Of a stretch of 20,741 nucleotides of DNA, positions 1 to 7,018 are shown one piece after another. The notes under the pieces are model-generated. The model made no database searches. It had not been told where the DNA came from and saw only the letters and a program-made list of their open reading frames with translations. The stretch lies in contig CALEPS010000166.1 in assembly GCA_937910305.1 (NCBI GenBank), positions 1 through 20,741 on the forward strand, given 5' to 3'. Source of the stretch: an uncultured Bacteroidales bacterium. Its GTDB lineage: Bacteria; Bacteroidota; Bacteroidia; Bacteroidales; Paludibacteraceae. A program made the position numbers and the translations under genes. Within the stretch, counting starts at the first letter, position 1; each line of letters begins with the position of its first letter.

Positions 1-109
1 TATCCACTTTCTCGGGAATGATGTCCACCGCGGTCACCTGATGATGCTGGGAGAGTAGGGTTGCAATACTCAATCCTACATACCCTGTTCCTGCTACTGC
101 TATCTTCAT
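1..109 (-). CDS. UDP-glucose/GDP-mannose dehydrogenase family protein, N-terminal part
   Basis: The first 36 codons of a leftward gene that runs off the window. The start reads MKIAVAGTGYVGLS, a Rossmann NAD-binding motif GxGYVGL, and continues to VTAVDI with the acidic end of strand 2 that binds the NAD ribose. This opening is typical of UDP-glucose 6-dehydrogenase and its relatives, which oxidise a nucleotide sugar to its uronic acid for polysaccharide synthesis. The catalytic and C-terminal domains lie outside, so the substrate cannot be told. It is downstream of, and probably co-transcribed with, the short paralogue at 150-905, across a 40-bp spacer of 7-bp repeats. Confidence 0.88.
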   Translation of the reverse strand, partial: MKIAVAGTGYVGLSIATLLSQHHQVTAVDIIPEKVD

Positions 110-112
110 TTT

Positions 113-147
113 AACTCTCAATTCTCAATTCTCAACTCTCAATTCTC
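113..147. repeat. Five 7-bp tandem units in a stop-to-start spacer
   Basis: On the + strand the units are AACTCTC, AATTCTC, AATTCTC, AACTCTC and AATTCTC. They fill nearly all the space between the stop of the gene at 150-905 and the start codon at 109 of the next leftward gene. The unit differs from those of the other 7-bp spacers in this window. Confidence 0.9.
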
Positions 148-149
148 AA

Positions 150-905
150 TTAAATATGCTCCTCTACTCCGCGGAAATGGACGTTGAGTTCATGCAAATG
201 CTCCAGCAATACACCAAGTGGTGTACCTTTCGTCATTTCTGCGAACGCATTCACATCTTTCGGGAAACATTTGCCGCCGTATCCGTATTTGCCGTCAGGA
301 CCCGGTACATAAGTGTGTGTGTCGTTGATGTATCCGGACAACAGAATGCCGGTATGCACCTTCCGCCAGTCTGCACCCATCTGCTCGCAATACTCGCGGC
401 ACGCGTTAAAGTAGGTCACTTTGTATGCGCCGAACACATTGTGCATGTATTTGGTCAATTCGGCCTCCAGAGGCGTCATTACGGTAAATTTCTTGCCTAC
501 AAAAATCTTGGTCAGCAACTCCTGCGCACCTGTAAACACCATCGTCTGTTTGTTGAAATCCTCAATGAAAGTGCGCTCCGTCAGAAACTCTGGCATGTAG
601 CATACTTGGTGTCCCGTCTCGCGGGAAAGCAGTTCGCTTGTTCCCGGAAGAATGGTGGTACGTACAAATACAGGTACGTCCGGCAGATTTTTGATCAGTT
701 CTTTCATTAGGGTCAGATCCTGTGTGCCGTCTTCTTCCGTTGGTACGTGAATCTGGAGAAAAGCGATATCGACATGGCTCAAGTCGTCATTATAACCCTT
801 GTAGGGATCACTGATGAATAGTTTGCACTCTGGGTTGTTGTTCTCCAACCAGTTTTTCAGGGCTCCACCTACGAAGCCGCATCCGATAATTCCAACGTTA
901 ATCAT
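150..905 (-). CDS. Short UDP-glucose/GDP-mannose dehydrogenase-like protein lacking the C-terminal domain
   Basis: A 251-residue protein. GCGFVG at residues 8-13 is the NAD-binding glycine motif, MPEFLTER near residue 105 matches the family's PEF segment, and AELTKYMHNVFGAYKVTYFNA is the central dimerisation helix with its conserved Lys and Asn. GYGGKCFPKD carries the catalytic cysteine at about residue 213. The protein ends about 38 residues later, so the third, UDP-sugar-binding domain of the usual 390-450-residue enzymes is missing. The ORF ends at a normal stop and codon use looks intact, so this resembles a stable short form rather than recent decay. It may oxidise a nucleotide sugar alone, act with the neighbouring dehydrogenase that starts at 109, or act on another substrate. 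Transcription probably starts from the promoter at 1060-1090, giving a leader of about 150 nt. Confidence 0.85.
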   Translation of the reverse strand: MINVGIIGCGFVGGALKNWLENNNPECKLFISDPYKGYNDDLSHVDIAFLQIHVPTEEDGTQDLTLMKELIKNLPDVPVFVRTTILPGTSELLSRETGHQVCYMPEFLTERTFIEDFNKQTMVFTGAQELLTKIFVGKKFTVMTPLEAELTKYMHNVFGAYKVTYFNACREYCEQMGADWRKVHTGILLSGYINDTHTYVPGPDGKYGYGGKCFPKDVNAFAEMTKGTPLGVLLEHLHELNVHFRGVEEHI

Positions 906-1013
906 GTTATATTTGTTTTAAAATTAATATCTTTCATCTTTTTCCCATCCCCTTTGTCGCGCATGGACCCGTTACCGCTGCGCGCTGCCGTAGCAATTAT
1001 CGCTTTTTCTTTT

Positions 1014-1043
1014 CCCCTCCCGAAAGGGAGGATTAGGGGAGGG
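1014..1043. repeat. Dispersed C-rich/G-rich 30-bp inverted repeat, copy 1
   Basis: A 30-bp element of a C-rich arm, a GAAA loop and a G-rich arm ending in a second G-rich block (cccctcccGAAAgggagg, then attaggggaggg). A close relative at 8604-8633 lies inside a coding sequence, and a looser one is at 14595-14624. In this copy it falls in the leader of the leftward dehydrogenase operon, where it could form an RNA hairpin. Confidence 0.65.
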
Positions 1044-1059
1044 TTTACAAAAAAGCCTG

Positions 1060-1090
1060 CAAAGATACAACATTTTTTTTACATACGCAA
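1060..1090 (-). promoter_or_regulatory. Bacteroidota-type promoter for the leftward dehydrogenase operon
   Basis: Read on the - strand, the -33 box is TTGC (1090-1087) and the -7 box is TATCTTTG (1067-1060), 19 bp apart. Just upstream of the -33 box is an alternating GCGCGC tract followed by ACTTGCGTAT, nearly the same as upstream of the promoter at 14963-14993. Confidence 0.75.
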
Positions 1091-1150
1091 GTGCGCGCGT
1101 ACTTTTTATAAAAAATGTTATTTTTTTTCAAAAAATCATATGTTAAAACA

Positions 1151-1176
1151 GTATATATACTATGTATATATACTAT
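1151..1176. promoter_or_regulatory. Two tandem identical 10-bp palindromes
   Basis: The 13-mer GTATATATACTAT occurs twice back to back, and each copy begins with the perfect palindrome GTATATATAC. Two symmetric sites one 13-bp step apart, between divergent promoters, look like binding sites for a dimeric regulator. An AT-rich sequence can form this by chance, so the regulatory role is inference. Confidence 0.45.
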
Positions 1177-1181
1177 GAAAA

Positions 1182-1211
1182 CCGAAGAAAAAAATCATTT
1201 TTTTTCTTCGG
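1182..1211. other. 13-bp perfect inverted repeat (hairpin)
   Basis: The arm CCGAAGAAAAAAA pairs with TTTTTTTCTTCGG across a 4-nt loop. The T run lies inside the stem and is not followed by a U tract, so it is not a standard intrinsic terminator. It could still separate the two divergent transcription units. Confidence 0.55.
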
Positions 1212-1221
1212 AAAGCGGGCA

Positions 1222-1271
1222 TGTCCGAATAACTACCGCTATAACATAGTTATAGCGCGCTTATGAGGACA
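1222..1271. promoter_or_regulatory. 50-bp interrupted dyad
   Basis: The core arms CGCTATAAC and GTTATAGCG flank ATA (1237-1257). Outside them ATAA (1229-1232) pairs with TTAT (1261-1264), and TGTCC (1222-1226) pairs with GGACA (1267-1271). The nested symmetry is larger than chance would usually give. It could be a protein-binding dyad or an extruding cruciform. Confidence 0.5.
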
Positions 1272-1282
1272 ATGAACGCGCA

Positions 1283-1326
1283 GTGCGTGATAAGTGCGTG
1301 ATAAGTGCGTGATAAGTGCGAGATAA
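1283..1326. repeat. Four 11-bp tandem units (GTGCGTGATAA)
   Basis: Three exact copies of GTGCGTGATAA and one variant (GTGCGAGATAA), ending about 45 bp before the -33 box of the rightward promoter. An 11-bp array with the related unit GGGGGTGATAA/TTA lies at 14772-14804, also upstream of a rightward promoter. The period is close to one helical turn. Confidence 0.85.
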
Positions 1327-1371
1327 CAAGGGTAAAATAAACTTTATTTGTGATAATTTATTCATACATGC

Positions 1372-1402
1372 TTGCGCATATCAACTTTTTTTACTACCTT
1401 TG
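1372..1402 (+). promoter_or_regulatory. Bacteroidota-type promoter for the DUF2723 operon
   Basis: The -33 box is TTGC (1372-1375), followed after 19 bp by the -7 box TACCTTTG (1395-1402). Transcription would start near 1409, giving a leader of about 127 nt that carries the 9-bp repeat array. Confidence 0.75.
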
Positions 1403-1426
1403 CACCGAATTTGCCTAATTCCGGCT

Positions 1427-1507
1427 TATTCGACTATTTTGACTGGTTCCACTAGTTCGACTAGATAGACAAGTTCTACTGGTTCCACTAGTTCGACTGG
1501 TTCCGCT
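1427..1507 (+). repeat. Nine degenerate 9-bp units (AGTTCGACT / GGTTCCACT)
   Basis: Consecutive units are TATTCGACT, ATTTTGACT, GGTTCCACT, AGTTCGACT, AGATAGACA, AGTTCTACT, GGTTCCACT, AGTTCGACT and GGTTCCGCT. They sit in the probable 5' leader of the DUF2723 gene, ending 28 bp before its ATG. A similar run, AGTTCTACTAGTTCTGCT, encodes part of the Ser/Thr linker of the lipoprotein at 8572-8862. Confidence 0.8.
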
Positions 1508-1535
1508 ATAAACAACTAAAATTAACGATAAACAA

Positions 1536-4500
1536 ATGAAAAATTTCAAATTGTGGAATACGCTCTGCGGATGGATCGTCTTTGCGGTCGCTGCTGCTAC
1601 GTATCTCCTTACAATGGAACCCACCGCCTCTTTCTGGGACTGCGGTGAGTTCATCTCCAGCGCCTGGAAACTGGACGTTGGACACCCGCCCGGAGCACCT
1701 TTCTTCATGCTCATGGGCCATTTCTTCAGCCTTTTTGCACCCGATACGGCGCATGTGGCTATGTGTGTCAATGCACTCTCGGCGCTCGCAAGTGCGTTTA
1801 CTATCCTCTTCCTCTTCTGGACGATTACGGCGCTGGCAAAGAAACTGGTTCAACCGGACACGCTTTGGAAAGGCATCGCTCTGCTTGGTGCAGGAGCAGT
1901 GGGAGCGCTTGCTTACACTTTCTCCGACACCTTCTGGTTCTCCGCGGTGGAAGGTGAAGTGTATGCTTCCTCTTCGCTCTTTACGGCGGTCGTCTTCTGG
2001 CTGATCCTCAAATGGGATGAGCAGGCGGACGAAGAAGGTTCAGACCGGTGGCTCATAGCTATTGCTTACCTCATGGGACTCTCTATTGGTGTACACTTGC
2101 TGAACTTGCTGACTATTCCGGCTATCGGATTAGTCTATTATTTCCGTCGTTATCAGTTCTCATGGAAGGGCTTGATCTATGCTTTCCTGGCTTCGTGCTT
2201 GGTGCTGCTGGTTATCCTGTATGGTATTATTCCGGGATTCCCGACTCTCATCGGTTGGTTTGAGCTCCTCTTTGTGAATGTCTTCGGATGTCCGTTCAAT
2301 ACCGGTATGTGGATTTGTCTGGTGCTGACGGTGGCTTTCCTCACATGGGCGATCCTTTATACCAAGAAACGTTCGGATGCAGAGGCTGAAAAAAGCCCAA
2401 GCCAACTCTGGCGATGGCTCAACACCGGTGTCGTCATGCTTACGGTTATTCTGATCGGCTATAGCTCGTATGCTGCGCTGGTCATCCGTTCTGCTGCGGA
2501 TACGCCGATGGACCAGAACTCGCCGGACAATGTCTTCTCGCTCAAGTATTACTTGAACCGTGAGCAGTACGGAGACCGTCCGCTCTTCTACGGACAGACT
2601 TACAATGCGCCCGTGGAGCTCCGCGTCGAAGGAAACATGTGCGTACCGGTGGAGAAAAAAGGCCATGCTCAGTATGCGCCGGCTCCGAAAGTGGAGGGAG
2701 AAAAGGACCACTATGTCATCACCGGATACAAGACGGATTATAAGTATATGAAGCAGTTCTGCATGCTCTTCCCGCGCATGTATTCCTCACAGGGAAGCCA
2801 TGTCCAGGCATACAAAGAGTGGGCGGATGTCAAAGGTAAACGGGTTCGCTATGACTACTGCGGACAGCAGAAAACGGACTATTGTCCGACTTTCGGTGAG
2901 AACCTGAAATTCTTCTTCCGCTACCAGGTTAACTTCATGTACTGGCGCTATTTCATGTGGAATTTCGCAGGACGCCAGAATGACCTCCAGTCCTACGGTG
3001 AAATCACCAAAGGAAACTGGATCTCCGGTATTCCGTTTATCGACAATGCCATGCTGGGCGACCAGTCGCTTTTGCCTACGGAGTTGAAGGAAAACAAGGG
3101 ACATAACGTCTATTATTTCCTGCCGCTGATTTTGGGTCTTATAGGCCTGGTTTGGCAATGCTCCAAACGGGACAAAGAAGGGAATGCGGAAGGATGGAAA
3201 AACTTCACCCTTACGTTCTTGCTCTTCTTCTTGACCGGTCTGGCAATTGTCCTGTACCTCAACCAGACGCCGTATCAGCCGCGTGAACGGGACTATGCGT
3301 ATGCCGGTTCGTTCTATGCTTTCTGTATCTGGATCGGACTCGGCGTGCTCGCACTCATCGATTGGATCAACAGCGCGCTGAAGAGCGAAAACGGAAAGAC
3401 TGCTGTGGCGGTATGTATGAGCCTTCTGTGTCTGGGCGTACCGGCACAGATGGCTTCGCAGAACTGGGATGACCATGACCGCTCGCAGAGATATTCCTGC
3501 CGCGATTTCGGTGCTAACTATCTCAAATCATGCGAGGACAACGCTATCCTCTTCTCCAACGGCGATAACGACACCTTCCCGCTCTGGTATAACCAGGAGG
3601 TGGAAGGCGAAGGAACGGACAAACGCGTCTGCAACCTCTCGTATCTCCAGACTGACTGGTATATCTCCCAGATGAAGCGTCCGTACTATGAATCCGAAGC
3701 ACTCCCGATCTCTTGGGAATACAAGGATTTCATGCCGGGCAAGAATGAGATAGCGCGTGTGGACAACCGTCTCGGACAGCCGATTTCGGTAGAGAAAGCA
3801 TTCAATTTCCTGCGCTCGGAGGATCCGCGTACCAAGACACGAGAAGGAGACAATTACATTCCTTCGGACCAGCTCTATGTGGAGACTCCGTCAGGAGAGC
3901 AGATCTTCTTACAGAAGAAGCGGATGTACACCCGCTCGCAAATGATGATCATGGAGATGCTTTCTACTAACAAATGGCAGCGTCCGATGTATTTCTGCGC
4001 AACGGTCGGAAACGACTATTATCTGGGGCTCGAACCTTGGATGGAACTCACAGGACTGGCATACCGCATAACGCCGACTCGCAGTCCGGACGGACAGCCG
4101 CGCGTCAATTCAGAAGTGATGTACGAGAATATGCTGCACAAGTTCAAATACGGCAATATGAATATCCCCGGTATTTATATTGACGAGAACCTCATGCGTA
4201 TGTGCCGTACGCACCGGATGATGTTTGCACAGCTTGCGGAACAGCTCCTGAGGGAAAACCAACGCGAAAAGGCGCTCGAAGTGCTTGATTTTGCGGAGGA
4301 GCAGCTGCCGGGATATAATGTGCCGTATGATTATACTTCCGCTTCCATGGCATCGATGTATTTCATGCTCGGAGAGACGGAAAAGGCATTGGCTATCATG
4401 GATCATGTGGCTAACACATGTGTGGAATACCTCCGTTTTGCTGCATCGCTTGATCGCGCGCAACGACGCGTTATGGAATCGACCACTAACCGTGAGGCGG

Positions 4501-4598
4501 CTATACTCTCCTACGTCCTCCAGACATGTGAGCGCTATAAACAAACTGAGTTTGTAGATAAATATTATCAAGATTACGTAACATATGTTAACGATTAA
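1536..4598 (+). CDS. DUF2723 family membrane glycosyltransferase (GT-C type, TMEM260-like)
   Basis: A 1020-residue inner-membrane protein. Residues 1-30 form the first membrane segment, then FWDCGEF (33-39) and HPPGAP (50-55) mark the conserved DUF2723 outer loop, whose acidic residues are expected to be catalytic in GT-C enzymes using polyprenyl-phosphate sugars. About ten further hydrophobic segments follow, including a block before and after RERDYAYAGSFYAF. The C-terminal third is soluble, with the conserved ILFSNGDNDTFPLWYNQ segment and TPR-like helices near the end (EKALEVLDFAEEQLP, EKALAIMDHVAN). The family is near-universal in Bacteroidota; its human relative TMEM260 is an O-mannosyltransferase, so protein O-glycosylation in the periplasm is a reasonable inference. 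It is first in an operon and overlaps the CobW gene by 14 bp. Confidence 0.9.
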   Translation: MKNFKLWNTLCGWIVFAVAAATYLLTMEPTASFWDCGEFISSAWKLDVGHPPGAPFFMLMGHFFSLFAPDTAHVAMCVNALSALASAFTILFLFWTITALAKKLVQPDTLWKGIALLGAGAVGALAYTFSDTFWFSAVEGEVYASSSLFTAVVFWLILKWDEQADEEGSDRWLIAIAYLMGLSIGVHLLNLLTIPAIGLVYYFRRYQFSWKGLIYAFLASCLVLLVILYGIIPGFPTLIGWFELLFVNVFGCPFNTGMWICLVLTVAFLTWAILYTKKRSDAEAEKSPSQLWRWLNTGVVMLTVILIGYSSYAALVIRSAADTPMDQNSPDNVFSLKYYLNREQYGDRPLFYGQTYNAPVELRVEGNMCVPVEKKGHAQYAPAPKVEGEKDHYVITGYKTDYKYMKQFCMLFPRMYSSQGSHVQAYKEWADVKGKRVRYDYCGQQKTDYCPTFGENLKFFFRYQVNFMYWRYFMWNFAGRQNDLQSYGEITKGNWISGIPFIDNAMLGDQSLLPTELKENKGHNVYYFLPLILGLIGLVWQCSKRDKEGNAEGWKNFTLTFLLFFLTGLAIVLYLNQTPYQPRERDYAYAGSFYAFCIWIGLGVLALIDWINSALKSENGKTAVAVCMSLLCLGVPAQMASQNWDDHDRSQRYSCRDFGANYLKSCEDNAILFSNGDNDTFPLWYNQEVEGEGTDKRVCNLSYLQTDWYISQMKRPYYESEALPISWEYKDFMPGKNEIARVDNRLGQPISVEKAFNFLRSEDPRTKTREGDNYIPSDQLYVETPSGEQIFLQKKRMYTRSQMMIMEMLSTNKWQRPMYFCATVGNDYYLGLEPWMELTGLAYRITPTRSPDGQPRVNSEVMYENMLHKFKYGNMNIPGIYIDENLMRMCRTHRMMFAQLAEQLLRENQREKALEVLDFAEEQLPGYNVPYDYTSASMASMYFMLGETEKALAIMDHVANTCVEYLRFAASLDRAQRRVMESTTNREAAILSYVLQTCERYKQTEFVDKYYQDYVTYVND

Positions 4599-5826
4599 TA
4601 AAATTCCTGTCTTGCTGCTTACCGGATACCTCGGTAGCGGCAAGACAACACTTTTGAACCGCATTCTGACGAATAATAAAGGAATTCGTTTTGCGGTTAT
4701 TGTCAATGATATCGGGGAAGTGAATATTGATGCTTCCTTGATTCAGCAGGGCGGAGTAGTGAGCCAGAAAGACGATTCGCTGGTTGCCCTTCAGAACGGA
4801 TGTATCTGCTGTACGTTGCAGACAGACCTTATTAACCAACTGCACGAACTCGCGGCGCAAAAAGCATATGACTATATCGTCATAGAAGCTTCGGGTATTT
4901 GCGAACCGGCTCCTATTGCGCAGACGCTCTGTTCCTATGCACAGATGGTACCGCAGTTTGCCAAAGACGGTCTGCCGACACTCGATTGTATCTGTTCCGT
5001 TGTGGATGCTCTGCGTCTCCGTGACGAGTTCGGAAATGGCGATAAACTGCGCTATGTGACAAAAGAAGAAGACCTCGCTGCGCTGGTAACGGAGCAGATT
5101 GAGTTCTGCAACATTATTCTGTTAAACAAGGCTTCCGAAGTAAGCGAAGACGAGTTGGCGCACGTCAAGGCGATTATTCGCGCCATCCAGCCGCACGCGG
5201 AGATTATTGAAACGAACTACTGCGATGTGCCCTTTGAGAAGATCCTCAATACCGGACTTTTTGACTTCGACAAGGTCGCTACTTCCGCTACGTGGATTCA
5301 GGAAATAGAAGACGCTCGCCATCACCATGACGACGACGACGATGATGACGATGACCACGATCACGAAGAACATGAACATGAGCATGAACATGAACATGAA
5401 CATGAACATCACCATCATCACCACCATGATCATGAGCACGGGGAGCATGACCACCTCGCGGAATATGACATTGAGACCTTTGTATATTTCGCGCGCAAGC
5501 CTTTCGATCTTGGGATGTTTGATGAGTTCGTTTCTGCCCATTGGCCACAAAACGTCATTCGTTGCAAAGGTATGTGCTATTTTGCAGAAGAGTACGATAT
5601 GTGCTATCTCTTTGAACAAGCTGGCCGCCAATTCAACCTCCGGAAAGCCGGAGAATGGTTTGCTACCATGCCAAAAGAGGAATTGATGCAACTCATGGCG
5701 GATGATCCGCAGCTCCGCAAAGACTGGGATGACCAATACGGTGATAGAATGCAGAAACTGGTCTTCATAGGACAGCATCTGGATAAAAAAGCCATTACGG
5801 ACGCATTGGATAACTGTTTGCAATGA
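4585..5826 (+). CDS. CobW/COG0523 family GTPase, putative metallochaperone
   Basis: A 413-residue cytoplasmic GTPase. The Walker A motif GYLGSGKT is at residues 14-21, followed by NDIGEVNID and the family's metal-binding CxCC motif (CICC, residues 73-76), then EASGICEP and a guanine-specificity segment NKASE. Residues about 246-290 are a linker almost wholly of His, Asp and Glu, followed by a CobW C-terminal domain (ETFVYFARKPFD to the end). Family members insert or store zinc or other metals, and the His-rich linker supports zinc or nickel handling; the client protein is unknown. Its ATG lies inside the end of the DUF2723 gene (14-bp overlap), suggesting translational coupling. No zinc-dependent (Zur) operator is evident upstream, since the gene has no spacer of its own. 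Confidence 0.93.
   Translation: MLTINKIPVLLLTGYLGSGKTTLLNRILTNNKGIRFAVIVNDIGEVNIDASLIQQGGVVSQKDDSLVALQNGCICCTLQTDLINQLHELAAQKAYDYIVIEASGICEPAPIAQTLCSYAQMVPQFAKDGLPTLDCICSVVDALRLRDEFGNGDKLRYVTKEEDLAALVTEQIEFCNIILLNKASEVSEDELAHVKAIIRAIQPHAEIIETNYCDVPFEKILNTGLFDFDKVATSATWIQEIEDARHHHDDDDDDDDDHDHEEHEHEHEHEHEHEHHHHHHHDHEHGEHDHLAEYDIETFVYFARKPFDLGMFDEFVSAHWPQNVIRCKGMCYFAEEYDMCYLFEQAGRQFNLRKAGEWFATMPKEELMQLMADDPQLRKDWDDQYGDRMQKLVFIGQHLDKKAITDALDNCLQ
5371..5406 (+). repeat. Six in-frame 6-bp units (CATGAA/G) encoding His-Glu repeats
   Basis: Six hexamers CATGAA or CATGAG in a row, part of the His/Glu-rich linker of the CobW protein. The unit is a multiple of three, so slippage would lengthen or shorten the metal-binding linker without breaking the frame. 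Confidence 0.9.
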
Positions 5827-6326
5827 AAAGAATCATCAATCCATGGACCGTTATGCCGGAATATAATTGTTTCGGCTGTTGTCCCGACAACCCGATAGGT
5901 ACAAGGATGCGTTTCTTTGAAGACGGAGAGGACATCATTTCTATCTGGCGTCCCACGCAGAACCACCAGTCATGGATCAACACGCTCCATGGAGGAGTGC
6001 AGGCTGTTTTGTTGGACGAAGTATGCGGTTGGGTGGTCTTCCATAAACTGAAAACAGCCGGCGTGACGGCTAAGATGGAGATGCGCTATCACAAACCCGT
6101 TTCTACCTTGCAGGATTATATCAAACTGCGCGGATTTCTCAAAGAGATGCGCCGGAATATAGCGATCGTGCAGGGGGAAATCTATTCGGCGGAAGGGGAA
6201 CTCTTGTGCGAGTGTACCTGTACTTATTTCACTTTCCCGCAAGAGAAAGCGAAAGCCGAAATGGGATACCTTCCGTCGGAAACGGAAGAACGCGATTATA
6301 CATGGGAAGAAGCTCTAACGCTCTAA
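5823..6326 (+). CDS. PaaI/4HBT-type hotdog thioesterase family protein
   Basis: A 167-residue protein. Near the N-terminus NCFGCCPDNPIG matches the CFxCG-type opening of single-hotdog thioesterases. HGGVQAVLLDEVCGWVV (about residues 56-72) is the central hotdog helix with the HGG turn and an acidic residue, which in the family binds and hydrolyses acyl-thioesters. MEMRYHKPV and VQGEIYSAEGELLCECTCTYF are the later strands. The substrate is unknown. Its ATG overlaps the CobW stop codon (ATGA, 4 bp), so it is the third gene of the operon. Its last four bases overlap the end of the convergent methyltransferase gene. Confidence 0.88.
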   Translation: MKRIINPWTVMPEYNCFGCCPDNPIGTRMRFFEDGEDIISIWRPTQNHQSWINTLHGGVQAVLLDEVCGWVVFHKLKTAGVTAKMEMRYHKPVSTLQDYIKLRGFLKEMRRNIAIVQGEIYSAEGELLCECTCTYFTFPQEKAKAEMGYLPSETEERDYTWEEALTL

Positions 6327-6967
6327 CGCACTTTGCGGATGATCGTGAGTCCGTCTCGTAAAGGGAGGATGACCTGCTCAAAGCGGTCGTCCTCTTTTAT
6401 TTTCTCGTTGAATGCTCTCAGACCCAGAGTCTGTTTGTCTTTGTCGTAGGCGGGATCGATAATATGTCCGTCCCAAAGTGTGTTGTCTGCCAGAATAAAT
6501 CCGCCTACCGGCACTAAAGGATAAACGGCATCTATATATGTGCAGTATTCCCGCTTGTCGGCGTCAATGAATACCAGATCATACATCCGGCTGCTGACAT
6601 CTGACATCGGACGGCTTATCACCTCTGCCGCATCTCCGATGATTAACCGGATCCGTCCGCCTAAAGGAGAACGCTCCAGATTGCGCCGGATGGTTTCTTC
6701 CAGTTCGTCGTTATGCTCGATGGTGGTCAGTTCGCCGCCTTCGGCGAGACCCTCTGCCAGACAGAGGGCAGAGTAGCCGGTGAAGGTACCTAACTCCAGA
6801 ATATGCTTGGGGCGGATCATGTGACTGATCATACTCAACACGCGCCCCTGCACGTGCCCGCTCAACATGTGCGGGTTTAGGATATGAACGTACGTGTCGC
6901 GTGTGATGGATTCCAGAACTTCGTTTTCCGGAGTCGAATGGACGGAAATATACTCTTCAAGTGTCAT
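6323..6967 (-). CDS. Class I SAM-dependent O-methyltransferase (catechol OMT-like, Methyltransf_3)
   Basis: A 214-residue protein from the start MTLEEYISVHS. ELGTFTGYS (residues 58-66) is SAM motif I, TIEHNDE the acidic residue that binds the SAM ribose, and IIGDAAEVI motif II. YDLVFIDADK supplies the metal-binding aspartates, and ILADNTLWDG the catalytic and metal loop. Family members methylate hydroxyls of small catechol-type molecules with Mg2+ help. A longer reading frame begins at 7009, but that start lies upstream of the -7 box at 6994-6987, so the ATG at 6967 is preferred. The gene converges on the thioesterase gene, and the two stops overlap by 4 bp. Confidence 0.92.
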   Translation of the reverse strand: MTLEEYISVHSTPENEVLESITRDTYVHILNPHMLSGHVQGRVLSMISHMIRPKHILELGTFTGYSALCLAEGLAEGGELTTIEHNDELEETIRRNLERSPLGGRIRLIIGDAAEVISRPMSDVSSRMYDLVFIDADKREYCTYIDAVYPLVPVGGFILADNTLWDGHIIDPAYDKDKQTLGLRAFNEKIKEDDRFEQVILPLRDGLTIIRKVR

Positions 6968-6986
6968 TTTGTTACTAAATTTGCTG

Positions 6987-7018
6987 CAAAAGTACAAAAA
7001 AATTTGCACATGTCCAAA
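6987..7018 (-). promoter_or_regulatory. Promoter of the O-methyltransferase gene
   Basis: On the - strand the -33 box TTTG (7018-7015) precedes the -7 box TACTTTTG (6994-6987) by 20 bp. It interleaves with the rightward promoter at 7003-7034, so the two polymerases would compete for the same DNA. Confidence 0.8.

Larger units (their letters stand above)
906..1535. other. Gene-free divergent control region
   Basis: This holds no convincing gene. From left to right it contains the leader of the leftward gene with a dispersed inverted repeat (1014-1043), a leftward promoter (1060-1090), two identical palindromes (1151-1176), a 13-bp hairpin (1182-1211), a 50-bp interrupted dyad (1222-1271), four 11-bp tandem units (1283-1326), a rightward promoter (1372-1402) and nine 9-bp units in the leader of the rightward operon. 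The density of symmetric elements between two divergent promoters suggests a control region. Confidence 0.75.

Noticed and set aside
156..710. A 184-codon rightward open frame
   Set aside because: It lies opposite the dehydrogenase gene, whose motifs are clear; the protein has no recognisable feature.
954..1178. A 74-codon frame in the divergent control region
   Set aside because: It is composed of the dispersed repeat, the leftward promoter and AT-rich palindromes.
1182..1211. Intrinsic terminator
   Set aside because: The T run is inside the stem and no U tract follows; recorded as a hairpin only.
5122..5823. Long leftward frame opposite the CobW gene
   Set aside because: It is a shadow of the His/Asp-rich coding region, giving runs of Met, Phe and Val.
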